Assembly: GCF_002954265.1 (NCBI RefSeq)
Contig: NZ_PPSL01000002.1
Span: 1,054,001 to 1,118,000 of the forward strand
From: Flavipsychrobacter stenotrophus
GTDB lineage: Bacteria > Bacteroidota > Bacteroidia > Chitinophagales > Chitinophagaceae
Length of the DNA: 64,000 bases
Reading direction: 5' to 3'
The notes under the pieces were generated by a model that worked only from the letters and a program-made list of their open reading frames with translations, did not search any database and was not told where the DNA came from. Below are positions 41,981 through 51,239 of the stretch, piece after piece; positions within the stretch are counted from its first letter, which is position 1, and every line of letters starts with the position of its first letter. The position numbers were made by a program, and so were the translations under genes.

Positions 41981-44128
41981 TTATTTTTTCTTTTCCGGAA
42001 CCAATCCCCTGTTTTCTAACATGGGCTGTATGTTTGGTTCGCTGCCACGGAAGTTGCGGAACATGGTGGCAAGATCTTCTGTATTACCTCTTGAAAGAAT
42101 CATATCGCGGAAGCGCTGACCGTTCTCGTGGGTAAGGCCGCCATGTTCTTTGAACCACTGGAAGGCATCGTCATCCAGCATTTCTGTCCACAGGTAGGCG
42201 TAGTAGCCTGCCGAGTAGCCATTGCTCCATATATGCAGGAAGTAGCTACTGCGGTAGCGGGTAGGCACTTCAGGCAGGTCCAGGTGTGTCTTTTTCAAAG
42301 CTTCTGCTTCAAACTTATCTACATCCTGTAGCGGTAGGCCCGGCGCCAATGTGTGCCATTGCATGTCCAGATCGGCAGCTGCCAGTATTTCTGTAAGTGC
42401 ATACCCTTCGTTGAATGTAGCTGCTTTCTTTATCTTGTCTACCAATGCCTGTGGCATCAGCTCACCAGTCTTGTAGTGTTTGGCATAGTTCTTAAATACA
42501 GCAGGATCGGTAGCCCAATGCTCGTTGAACTGAGACGGGAACTCTACGAAATCTCGCGCGGTAGCCGTGCCCGACAGGCTTGGGTATTGCTGGCTGGCAA
42601 ATAAACCGTGCAGGCCATGACCAAACTCGTGGAACATGGTAGTTACATCGCTGAAACTGATAAGTGCAGGCTGACCATCGGCAGGCTTGGTGAAGTTGCA
42701 GACATTGAAAATAACCGGTTTTGTACCCAGCATCTTTGATTGGATAACCATATTGTCCATCCATGCACCGCCGTTCTTATTGTCGCGTTTGTAGTAGTCG
42801 CAATAGAATAGCGCCATTGATGCACCGTCTTTGTCAAACACTTCAAACACCTTTACGTCTTTCTGGTATACAGGCAGGTCTGTGCGTTCTTTAAAGGTAA
42901 TCCCATACAATTGTGTGGCTGCAAAGAATACACCGTTCTGCAAAACATTGTTCAGCTCAAAGTATGGTTTTACCTGGCTTTCGTCAATATCATACTTAGC
43001 TTTGCGCACCTGCTCTGAATAAAAATTCCAGTCGCTCGCTTCCAGCTTAAAGCCACCTTTTTGCTTGTCTATTAACTCCTGAATATCCTTTGCTTCGTTA
43101 CGCGCCTTGGCTGTAGCTGCAGGTATCAATTGCTCCAAAAAGTGTTGCACGGCTTCCGGCTTCTGGGCCATCTGATCCTGCAATTGTAAAGATGCAAAAT
43201 TGGGCAAACCCATCAGCTTTGCTTTCTCTGCACGTATCTGTGCTATGCGGGCAATTGTAGGCCGTGTATCATTGCTGTCATTGCGCTCAGCACGGTTCCA
43301 CGATGCATCAAATAATTTCTGGCGGGTAGCGCGTACCGACAATGACTGTAGCGCAGGCTGCTGGGTTGTATTCTGTAATGGCAGCATCCATTTGCCTTCA
43401 AGCTTTGCGGTTTTGGCATCAACTGCGGCTGCGGCTATTTCACCGTCAGACATACCTGCCAGCTCTGCTTTGTCGCTTACAACCAGGGCGCCGGCCTTTG
43501 CTGCCGCCATTAGTTGATTGTTGAATTTAGCACTGAGTGATGCTTCTTCACCATTCAGTTTTTTTAGCGTTTCTTTATCGGCATCATTGAGCTTAGCGCC
43601 TGCCATCTCAAATTTCTTGTAGTAGAAATCTATCAACCGCATAGATTCCGGATCGAGCTTTAGCTGAGCACGCTGATTATAAATCGCCTCTACTCGTTTG
43701 TATAGTTTAGAGTTCAGGTAAATAGCATCTGTAGTAGCCGCCATTTTAGGTGCTACTTCTTCCTGTAGTTTCTGCAGCTCAGGGTTGGTGTTGGCACCAG
43801 AAAGCAGGCCAAATACACAGCTAACCCTTCTTAGCAACTGACCACTTTTTTCCATTGCTACCAATGTATTTTCAAAAGTCGGCGCCTCGGTATTGTTAGC
43901 TATCTTTTCTATCTCTTCCAGTTCCTGCTTCATACCGGCTTCAAGAGCCGGCTTGAAGTCGCTGTTCTTGATCTTGCTGAAATCAGCCGCCTGAAATGGC
44001 AATGCACTGGGCGCAGAAAATGGATTGTCGGGAGACATAGTTGTGCTTTCTTTTGGTTTGTCATTGCTGCCGCAAGATGCCAGCACAAAAAGCGCACCGG
44101 CCACGGATAATGAGGACAATAATTTCAT
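41981..44128 (-). CDS. dcp: M3-family peptidyl-dipeptidase, lipoprotein
   Basis: The 715-residue protein has a lipoprotein signal (MKLLSSLSVAGALFVLASC) and the M3 zinc site: HEFGH at 500-504, with the third ligand Glu529 in RDFVEFPSQ. ALVDKIKKAATFNEGYALTEILAAADLDMQWH and a late RYRSSYFLHIWSNGYSAGYYAY are Dcp-type. It removes dipeptides from peptide C-termini. As a lipoprotein it would act in the periplasm or on the surface, unlike cytoplasmic E. coli Dcp. Ends close to a shared terminator. Confidence 0.92.
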   Translation of the reverse strand: MKLLSSLSVAGALFVLASCGSNDKPKESTTMSPDNPFSAPSALPFQAADFSKIKNSDFKPALEAGMKQELEEIEKIANNTEAPTFENTLVAMEKSGQLLRRVSCVFGLLSGANTNPELQKLQEEVAPKMAATTDAIYLNSKLYKRVEAIYNQRAQLKLDPESMRLIDFYYKKFEMAGAKLNDADKETLKKLNGEEASLSAKFNNQLMAAAKAGALVVSDKAELAGMSDGEIAAAAVDAKTAKLEGKWMLPLQNTTQQPALQSLSVRATRQKLFDASWNRAERNDSNDTRPTIARIAQIRAEKAKLMGLPNFASLQLQDQMAQKPEAVQHFLEQLIPAATAKARNEAKDIQELIDKQKGGFKLEASDWNFYSEQVRKAKYDIDESQVKPYFELNNVLQNGVFFAATQLYGITFKERTDLPVYQKDVKVFEVFDKDGASMALFYCDYYKRDNKNGGAWMDNMVIQSKMLGTKPVIFNVCNFTKPADGQPALISFSDVTTMFHEFGHGLHGLFASQQYPSLSGTATARDFVEFPSQFNEHWATDPAVFKNYAKHYKTGELMPQALVDKIKKAATFNEGYALTEILAAADLDMQWHTLAPGLPLQDVDKFEAEALKKTHLDLPEVPTRYRSSYFLHIWSNGYSAGYYAYLWTEMLDDDAFQWFKEHGGLTHENGQRFRDMILSRGNTEDLATMFRNFRGSEPNIQPMLENRGLVPEKKK

Positions 44129-44288
44129 ATTATTTATTTTATACGGGCAAGGTAAGTAAAAAATGAGTGCGGAGGGAGGGAGTGGTGGCCGAGTTGGGGG
44201 ATTTCACGTTAATGGGGGGATGGTGAGCGGGAAAGAAAGCGAGGAGAGCTGTATTAAATGAACTACTATTGCTGCCATCTATATAAGA

Positions 44289-44319
44289 ACATCCCGCCTG
44301 CATCAAGCAACCGGGATGT
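44289..44319 (-). terminator. terminator of the large T9SS protein gene
   Basis: ACATCCCG at 44289-44296 pairs with CGGGATGT at 44312-44319, followed on the minus strand by TCTT. The rest of the 44129-44346 gap shows no gene. Confidence 0.65.
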
Positions 44320-44346
44320 CTTTCCACTTTATTTTGTCTTGCTCTC

Positions 44347-47300
44347 TTATTTTCTTACAACTACTTTTCCTGACTCTATTTTGCCGTTTGTTATTACTTG
44401 GTAGATGTAGACACCAGTAACATAATTGCTCACATCGACGGTTGCCGTTGTACCATTATTTATGTGGGTTTCTCCAACTATGCGGCCGGTAATATCCATT
44501 ATTTTAATGGTGGCATCTGTCACTGTCGACAGTTCAAAGTATAATACAGAGTTTGTCGGATTAGGATACACTTTCAGCTTATCGCTTACCAGCTTACTGT
44601 CTGTTGTTGGTGTTTGCGCCGATCTTGCAGCTGTTTGACCGCAACAAGGCAGATCCAATGAATGCGCCTTTACTGATGCCATCATTGGACTACTTACATT
44701 GCCCAACGTAGCCGGTATTGTTCCTGCTGCACCTGCACTTGTTTTAGACCATGATGCCGGGTTGCCTAGATCAGACCTTGTGCTGCCTGTAAATACATAC
44801 TTGTTACCTGTTCCGGAACCATTGATCACTGGTCCCCCAAGATCAGAACTGCCCGGTGCAATGCTGACAAAAGCACCGGCACCTGTGGCTGGACCATAAC
44901 CTATTCCATGGTAAAATTCAGGTGCACGACTATAGGTGAAATTGCAGCCGGGACATCTTACCTGTATGGCATCTCCTGTATTATTCAGGCCTATTGTATT
45001 ACTCCATGCGCTTGCTGTGGCATAAACTGTAGTGCCTGTATCGCTGCAATAGCTGCAGATGCTTGTGTTAGGGCGCGATCCAAATCGATCTACATGCGGC
45101 GTGCCGTAAGGAGCGGAAACAGTGCCGCCAACCGGAATCCAGTAAACCAGGCCGTTAGCCGTTGTGTCTACCCTGAATGTGTCGCTCAGGTTATAGCAGT
45201 TAGCATCGTGATTATACATTACCAGCATACTGCCTACCGGTACTGTAGACCATATATTATCAAACGCCAGACGGTAATGCCCTGCCGCTGTACCCACACC
45301 TGTTGTGCAACCACTTGTATTAAAATTACCGGCATTATCGTCAATTATCCAACCTCTTATATCCACATCTTCACCATTCTCTGTTCCGCAGTTGGCTACT
45401 ATCATTTCTGCATATTCACAATCTCCGGATGCCCCGTTAGACATTTCTGTAACAGCGAGTACTCCTTTTTCTGGTGCCTCATACATTAACCTGTAAGAAA
45501 AACTGCCATAAACGCTATCTTCTGTATGATATACTGTATCGTACCTGCTATAGCAGGTTGTGTCATAGTGTGGCGTCATTACACTATCGTATAAAGTATC
45601 TACCCTGCAGGCTGTAAAAGTGTCTACAAGTGTATCAATGCTCCTGTTTAGTGCTATCTGCCTGAAATAAACCATTTCATCAGGAATTTGTTTGCCATCA
45701 ACACCTGGTTTCATTCTAAACTCTAAGTCGATCGGGTATGTCTTCCCTGCGGTCATCATTATATTGTTCAGGCTTACTGTATTGCTGCCGTCAAAAACAA
45801 CTGATCGCTCTACAGGGTCTATTGTTCCAAAGGTACCCGCTGAACCAGCCAGTTTCCAGTTATCGAACAGATCGCCCAGAAAAACTTTAATGCTTGCGTA
45901 GTTAGAAATAGTGCTTATTCCTGTGTTGTACAGCAAGTGACTATTTACAAATTTAATATTGAACGCGGCATCGGTAAGCCCGCCATTGCCGGCAACGATA
46001 ACGTGCCTGCGGGGAAGCGAGGTCAGCTTTATTATATTGGTGTTGATCGTAGCTATGTTGTTATTATTAACAACGTTAGCACGTTCTGTTCCTGTTGTTA
46101 CTTCACAAATAGTCATTCCATCAGGAGCGCAGGCAGATGACCCCGAAATATTGTGATAATCTACAATGCGCGACAAAAAACAAAAGTCCATGTAAGTATT
46201 AGCTGGGGTACATGATGGTGGATGATAATGATCTGGGTTAGGGGGTGTCCAGGGCAATTCCACTATCTTGCTGCTGCCTGTGGCAATAGTCGGAACACCA
46301 ACTGCCGCAGGTATAAGTTCTGCGCCAAGAGGCTCATGGTGCGTGGAAACATCACAAATAGCGCCTGCGGAGGTCTGTCCTGTTCCATTCCACGCATTAG
46401 GCCATGTTTCTGCTGAAAAACCGCCCATTGTCCAGTAGGCATGGACTTTTGCTGGAGTGGCTACCGCAGTTGGATCGTAGTCTATACAACCTACGTTGTG
46501 CACATTAACATACAGATAGTTCGTTGTAGAGCCGGATGTAGCATAGGCTGGCGACAGATGATGGAACATGTTTGCAGCCCCATCGCTGTGATAGCGATTA
46601 AAGATATCCGGGCTGTTCCATATATCATTCCCGTCTTCCGGATTAATGTCCTGTGTGTTGGCCTCATTGAAAAGATCAAAGTGAGAATCCCGCGATGTAA
46701 GATCGAAACCAGATGTTATCAAATCTGTTTTTACTTCTTTGGTGGCTACACAACCATTGACATCGGTTACAGTGAGTGTAAAATCAGATGTAATTGATGG
46801 CACACCGCCATGAGACGTATAATCTGATACAGATGTAATTGTGGGGTTTGATATTGCGTAATTATCAAGGTGTGCATTATTCGGGTAAAAAGGTATCGGG
46901 AACCCTATGGGAGGAATTATGTAAACCGGTGGCCTCGGTGTCCACAGGTAGTTATAAGCAGGCAGTCCTCCGCCCATCGCAGTACTATATTGCGGGTTGG
47001 CCGCAGTGGCACCCGGCGAGCCTGGTGCACATCGGTTGCTGATTGTTATATCCGTTATTTTGGGGAATGAAATGTTCTCATTTTCGAATTGTTTCCCTAG
47101 ATAGAAAGGATAGGGTATGCCTGCTGGCCCATAATTAATGTTGGAAACTGAAACCAGGGAGCCGCAAGAACTGGTGATCAATACCGGCATAGGTGATAAC
47201 GAGGTCATTATTGTCTCCGTCAGATAACCGAGCTGGCCATCTCCCGGGCTACCGGTAGTCGCCCCTTTTACCATAAATAAATTATTGGCAGTGCTTCTTT

Positions 47301-48483
47301 CAAGGTCGGTGTTGGAATAGTCGCTGGTATTAGCCAATGCGTGTAACGTAGACGTGACATTGCCGCGTGTTATCGGAAGGAAGAACGCCAGCCCGGAGTT
47401 GGTAAGGTCTAAACTGCCGCCGCTTGTTTTAGTAGAACGACTTACAACTACGGCATCGGCATCATCAACGAATCTGTCAAAACCGGCGATGTTGGTATTA
47501 TTCCCTCCTGCATCTGCATCATAGATAGCCACATTTGCCCTTCCTCCACCTGTTGAAAAAGGCAATGGCGTATTTGTTATATCCCAACAGGCAAGCTGAC
47601 CGTCTGTTACGTCTCCGCCAATAGCGGATTCGTCAAACATGGTAAAAACATAATATTTTACTTTCGCAGGGGTGGTACCAAGATTAAATATCTTGGCAGT
47701 ACGCATGCCCGGCACAACATGTTGCTTATCTCTAAACGATGGTACAGATGCAGATGGCAGGCTGCCATCTGCTCCAAATGTCCATTTTCTAAGTATCGTA
47801 TTGGCATTCAGGTCATCGGGTTCGGTCGTATATATACTATAAGGTGCGTTACATTGCTGTGCATCTGCCGCTATGGTATAGCTCGGCCCTAAACCGTAGC
47901 TCGTTATCATTCCATAGGGAGAAGTAGCATCGTACAGGATATTATTGCTAAAAGAAAGTGCGCCTGATGGCGATATATTTATGGTAACCACCCTTAGCAC
48001 GTACGTAAATGACATTCCACTAAATGCCCAAAATATGGCATAGTAGCTATGGTTATCTTCGGCAACCCTGCAGGGAACGGTACATATCTCGGAAAAAGCA
48101 CTCGATGCATCAATGATAGTGCCACCAATAGTGGTGGTGTAAGGGACACCAAAGTTAAATGCTATAATACCGTTGGGCCCGTAAATGCCGTTGTAATCTA
48201 CAGAGAACAATGGCTGACCTGTTTTGTTATAAACAGTATGAGCGAACAAACTATAAGTGCCGGAAGTTATGTATGGATTAATGACCGGACTAATCGCAGA
48301 AAAAGAGGACGCACTGGGCAAGCCACCTGTGTTAGCCATTGAATAACTGCCGCCCGTACAACCCGAATTGCCGAATATCGACCAATAGTCGGCCTGGGCT
48401 GCTGCATCATAGTGCATTAAGGTGGTGCCTGCAAGCATAGCAAGGCCCAATAGCCTGTTAAGGCCAGATCTGATTTTTTTCAT
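44347..48483 (-). CDS. large T9SS-sorted surface protein with lamin-tail-like domain
   Basis: The 1378-residue protein has a signal peptide ending DAAAQ. A long region of about 450 residues with repeated beta hairpins comes first. Then a Cys- and Pro-rich centre includes SNRCAPGSPGATAANPQYSTAMGGGLPAYNYLW, typical of Bacteroidota surface adhesins. A lamin-tail-like domain lies around 1040-1180 (EMIVANCGTENGEDVDIRGWIIDDNAGNFNTSG ... VPVGSMLVMYNHDANCYNL). The C-terminus is a T9SS type A sorting domain (LKVYPNPTNSVLYFEL ... GKVVVRK). A stretch of alternating Asp-Thr-x motifs (DTLVDTFTACRVDTLYDSVMTPHYDT) precedes the lamin-like part. It is probably a cell-surface adhesin or nucleic-acid/glycan-binding protein. 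Confidence 0.8.
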   Translation of the reverse strand: MKKIRSGLNRLLGLAMLAGTTLMHYDAAAQADYWSIFGNSGCTGGSYSMANTGGLPSASSFSAISPVINPYITSGTYSLFAHTVYNKTGQPLFSVDYNGIYGPNGIIAFNFGVPYTTTIGGTIIDASSAFSEICTVPCRVAEDNHSYYAIFWAFSGMSFTYVLRVVTINISPSGALSFSNNILYDATSPYGMITSYGLGPSYTIAADAQQCNAPYSIYTTEPDDLNANTILRKWTFGADGSLPSASVPSFRDKQHVVPGMRTAKIFNLGTTPAKVKYYVFTMFDESAIGGDVTDGQLACWDITNTPLPFSTGGGRANVAIYDADAGGNNTNIAGFDRFVDDADAVVVSRSTKTSGGSLDLTNSGLAFFLPITRGNVTSTLHALANTSDYSNTDLERSTANNLFMVKGATTGSPGDGQLGYLTETIMTSLSPMPVLITSSCGSLVSVSNINYGPAGIPYPFYLGKQFENENISFPKITDITISNRCAPGSPGATAANPQYSTAMGGGLPAYNYLWTPRPPVYIIPPIGFPIPFYPNNAHLDNYAISNPTITSVSDYTSHGGVPSITSDFTLTVTDVNGCVATKEVKTDLITSGFDLTSRDSHFDLFNEANTQDINPEDGNDIWNSPDIFNRYHSDGAANMFHHLSPAYATSGSTTNYLYVNVHNVGCIDYDPTAVATPAKVHAYWTMGGFSAETWPNAWNGTGQTSAGAICDVSTHHEPLGAELIPAAVGVPTIATGSSKIVELPWTPPNPDHYHPPSCTPANTYMDFCFLSRIVDYHNISGSSACAPDGMTICEVTTGTERANVVNNNNIATINTNIIKLTSLPRRHVIVAGNGGLTDAAFNIKFVNSHLLYNTGISTISNYASIKVFLGDLFDNWKLAGSAGTFGTIDPVERSVVFDGSNTVSLNNIMMTAGKTYPIDLEFRMKPGVDGKQIPDEMVYFRQIALNRSIDTLVDTFTACRVDTLYDSVMTPHYDTTCYSRYDTVYHTEDSVYGSFSYRLMYEAPEKGVLAVTEMSNGASGDCEYAEMIVANCGTENGEDVDIRGWIIDDNAGNFNTSGCTTGVGTAAGHYRLAFDNIWSTVPVGSMLVMYNHDANCYNLSDTFRVDTTANGLVYWIPVGGTVSAPYGTPHVDRFGSRPNTSICSYCSDTGTTVYATASAWSNTIGLNNTGDAIQVRCPGCNFTYSRAPEFYHGIGYGPATGAGAFVSIAPGSSDLGGPVINGSGTGNKYVFTGSTRSDLGNPASWSKTSAGAAGTIPATLGNVSSPMMASVKAHSLDLPCCGQTAARSAQTPTTDSKLVSDKLKVYPNPTNSVLYFELSTVTDATIKIMDITGRIVGETHINNGTTATVDVSNYVTGVYIYQVITNGKIESGKVVVRK

Positions 48484-48507
48484 GGTTTTTTATTTTAAGG
48501 GTAAAAA

Positions 48508-49836
48508 TTATTTAGTGATAACTACCGTTTTTGCTACAGCATTTGTTTTGTTTCTTGCAGTTAACAGATATACTCCCGGCTGCGCCAGCTCTAATTGTTG
48601 CAGTGTTCCCGGTTCAATAGCGAACTCTTTTACAATTCTGCCCAACAAATCTGTTATCGATATAGTAAACAGTTCATTTGTCGCTGATGAAATGGCACAG
48701 GTAAACGTTCCGTTAGAAGGATTAGGATAAATATTCAGGCTTGCCCGCCCTTGAGTTAAATCACTTACCCCAACCGGCCAGCCTATACGCCGCACCCGGC
48801 TATTCGCAAAATCAGCAAAGTAAATAACCCCCAGCGTATGGTCTATACAAATACCAACCGGCTGGGCCAACTCTGCAGCTGTAGCTGGGCCATTGTCTCC
48901 GCTAAAGCCTAATGTCCCCACTCCCGCTACTGTAGTAATTACTCCTGCTACAACTTTTCGTATGCGCTCTTCGTTTGCAACTGTTATAAACATGGCATTA
49001 GTGCCGTCTATTACAATACCCATAGGATTATTCAACGCAGCTGCCGTTGCCGGGCCACCATCCCCCAATGGCAATATTGCGCCGGTACCGGCAAACGTTG
49101 TAATAATGCCGGAGCCATCTATTTTACGGATCACATTTTCGTAGGTATCGGCAAAATAAATATTGCCGCCAGTATCTACGGCTATACCATATGGAAAGTT
49201 GATCATCGCACCGGTTGCCAGGCTATCATCTCCGCTATATCCCATTACACCTGTGCCGGCTATTGTCGTTATGACGCCCGCTGCACTTACCTTACGCACC
49301 CGGTGATTGCCATTATCTGTTATGTACAAATTGCCGCCAACATCCAAGGCAACGCAATGAGGAGTATATATGGAAGCGGCTGTAGCAGCAATGTTATCAC
49401 CGTTATATACCGTGGTACTATTGCCTGCTATAGTAGTGATAATGCCCGCCGCGTCTATTTTACGAACACGGTTGTTATATGCATCACAGAAAATTAAATT
49501 GCCATTCGCATCGAATATTATGCCACATGGTCTGTATATCTGTGCTGCTGCCGCGGGTATATCATCGCCATTATATCCCTGTACACCTGTACCGGCAATA
49601 GTGGAGATGTTGCCTGTTGCATCTATTTTGCGTATTCGATTATGGTAGCCATCAGTTACATACATGTTTCCATGACCATCCAGCGCAACGCCAAAAGGCC
49701 CATACAAAGATGCATGTAATGCAGGTCCGCCATCGCCAAGCGTAGTATCGCCGCTTCCGGCTACTGTGGTAATTATCTGTGCTTGCCCGGTATGGCATAG
49801 CAACAACAAAAGAAGAAAGTGAAAGGTTGTTTTCAT
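48508..49836 (-). CDS. six-repeat NHL beta-propeller protein with T9SS sorting domain
   Basis: From the ATG at 49836 the protein has 442 residues: a signal peptide (MKTTFHFLLLLLLCHTGQAQ), then six repeats of about 55 residues. Each repeat follows the pattern ITT-AGTG-GY-GD-GPAT-A--L--P-G-A-D--GN-Y--D---NRIRK-D, the NHL repeat form, and six would close one propeller. A T9SS type A domain ends it (NIYPNPSNGTFTCAI ... VAKTVVITK). Such proteins are exposed on or released from the surface and may bind peptides or sugars. A longer frame to 49860 is not favoured. It lies 24 nt upstream of the 1378-residue gene on the same strand. Confidence 0.88.
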   Translation of the reverse strand: MKTTFHFLLLLLLCHTGQAQIITTVAGSGDTTLGDGGPALHASLYGPFGVALDGHGNMYVTDGYHNRIRKIDATGNISTIAGTGVQGYNGDDIPAAAAQIYRPCGIIFDANGNLIFCDAYNNRVRKIDAAGIITTIAGNSTTVYNGDNIAATAASIYTPHCVALDVGGNLYITDNGNHRVRKVSAAGVITTIAGTGVMGYSGDDSLATGAMINFPYGIAVDTGGNIYFADTYENVIRKIDGSGIITTFAGTGAILPLGDGGPATAAALNNPMGIVIDGTNAMFITVANEERIRKVVAGVITTVAGVGTLGFSGDNGPATAAELAQPVGICIDHTLGVIYFADFANSRVRRIGWPVGVSDLTQGRASLNIYPNPSNGTFTCAISSATNELFTISITDLLGRIVKEFAIEPGTLQQLELAQPGVYLLTARNKTNAVAKTVVITK

Positions 49837-49993
49837 TATACGATGATAATAGAATAGCAAGATAGAAAAAAATTTATTGCATGTGTTAATTTTTTGTTAT
49901 ATTAGCTTTTATTTCATATCGTTATCATGCTAATGTGCGCCTATCTGCTACTTACTAAACCACAGATGCCGTTTTTCAATCCCTTAAAATAAC

Positions 49994-50023
49994 CAGGGCC
50001 CGATGCTTGTGCATCGGGCCCTG
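49994..50023. repeat. orphan GC-rich hairpin
   Basis: A perfect 13-bp stem (CAGGGCCCGATGC with GCATCGGGCCCTG) around TTGT lies between divergent genes, with no T-run after it. No transcript should end here, since both neighbours read away. It may be a dispersed palindromic element. The rest of the 469-nt gap 49837-50305 holds no supported gene. Confidence 0.5.
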
Positions 50024-50305
50024 AGGTGGGAATATCAAGAAGATTGTTTGGGTGGGAAATTGGGAACGTTGATCAAATAAAGTTCATTAAGTTAGATGGC
50101 TATTTTTCTTTTATGTGCGGCGCAAAATCTGCGAATAGAACCCTATCTAAAAACTTTTGCAACAAAACAGAAATGGAAAAGAGCTATTTATATTATCGGA
50201 CTTTATTTAATCATCGCTTATAGTACCAAATTATTAATTGATAATTACTAACATCTATCTTTAACAAGTCGTCTTTGTATAAGTCGGCAATTAAATACTG
50301 TATTT

Positions 50306-51187
50306 ATGAAAAAGCTATTTACTCTTATCGCAGTGCTGTTTTCTCTTTCGGTGCAAGCCCAGTACTATCTCGGTTTCGATGGCACCGACACATTTTTCAA
50401 CCGCTTCATAGTGGTTGATACTATTAATTACCACCACAACCAGTGGCAGGTAGGCAGCCCTCACAAAACCACATTTTCGGCAGCTTTTTCGGCGCCAAAT
50501 GTTTTTGTGACCGATACGCTTAATCCCTATGCCCCCAACGACACCTCTGTCTTCATTCTAAAAATGGCGAAAAGCATACCTGCATGGCCGGGTAGCACCC
50601 ATTATGGCCCGTTGTATAATATCAGTTTTGATTACCAATTAGACATTGACACTCAAAGCATAGCCCGACTGGAAATATCTGAAGACTCCGGGGGGCATTG
50701 GCATGATGTAAACGACAGCCTTACTAGCACCTATTCCTGGGCTACCAGCACGATAGATACTATTGCAACAACTTCAGGCTCATGGAGAAACTTCAATGTC
50801 TACCGCAATTTTGGTCCATTGGCTAGCGATACCGCCCTTTTCAGATTCACCTTTATCTCAGGCACCAGCACAGCCCCGCATGACGGTTGGATGATCGACA
50901 ATATGTTTATCTATTACTGGTTTGAAGGAGGGGTCGTTCAAGTACAAAATGCCAACCTCATTTCCCTTTACCCAAATCCCTCAAAGGGCAACATCTACAT
51001 ACACGCCAATCGATCTGCATCTAACGCATCTGTAGTAGTATATGACCTTAGTGGCCGGGAAGTACACAGACGATCTATCACTACATCAGACACATACATC
51101 AATCTGCTCCTTCCTTCGGGCATGTATATGCTCAAGTATGTGGCTGGTGATGAATACTGCACAAAGAAAATACTGATCGAGCATTAA
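50306..51187 (+). CDS. T9SS-sorted exported protein, MAM/jelly-roll-like
   Basis: The 293-residue protein has a signal peptide (MKKLFTLIAVLFSLSVQAQ). A beta-sandwich region follows, containing YLGFDGTDTFFNRFIVVDT, NISFDYQLDIDTQSIARLEISEDSGGHWHDV and FRFTFISGTSTAPHDGWMIDNMFIY, reminiscent of the MAM/laminin-G-like sandwich with a DGWMIDN motif. A T9SS type A sorting domain (ISLYPNPSKGNIYIH ... CTKKILIEH) closes it. It is single-gene. A TATCTTTA box lies about 50 nt upstream. The ligand is unknown. Confidence 0.8.
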   Translation: MKKLFTLIAVLFSLSVQAQYYLGFDGTDTFFNRFIVVDTINYHHNQWQVGSPHKTTFSAAFSAPNVFVTDTLNPYAPNDTSVFILKMAKSIPAWPGSTHYGPLYNISFDYQLDIDTQSIARLEISEDSGGHWHDVNDSLTSTYSWATSTIDTIATTSGSWRNFNVYRNFGPLASDTALFRFTFISGTSTAPHDGWMIDNMFIYYWFEGGVVQVQNANLISLYPNPSKGNIYIHANRSASNASVVVYDLSGREVHRRSITTSDTYINLLLPSGMYMLKYVAGDEYCTKKILIEH

Positions 51188-51199
51188 AACCACCTAAAG

Positions 51200-51239
51200 A
51201 ATAGATAAAGGCTACATCAAAGTGTAGCCTTTATCTATT
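51200..51239. terminator. bidirectional terminator overlapping the photolyase stop
   Basis: A 17-bp perfect stem (AATAGATAAAGGCTACA / TGTAGCCTTTATCTATT) around TCAAAG ends both the T9SS protein gene on the plus strand and the photolyase gene on the minus strand. The photolyase TAA (51240-51238) lies at its outer edge. Confidence 0.92.

Noticed and set aside
44139-44327. 62-codon open frame on the minus strand between dcp and the T9SS gene
   Set aside because: It covers the terminator hairpin and lacks any protein-like feature.
45475-45620. Asp-Thr repeats in the 1378-residue protein as a possible tandem repeat array at DNA level
   Set aside because: The units differ in length and sequence; no regular DNA period is visible, so it is a protein linker rather than a repeat array.
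50026-50223. 65-codon frame after the orphan hairpin
   Set aside because: GTG start, no promoter box, no recognisable features; composition fits AT-rich intergenic DNA.
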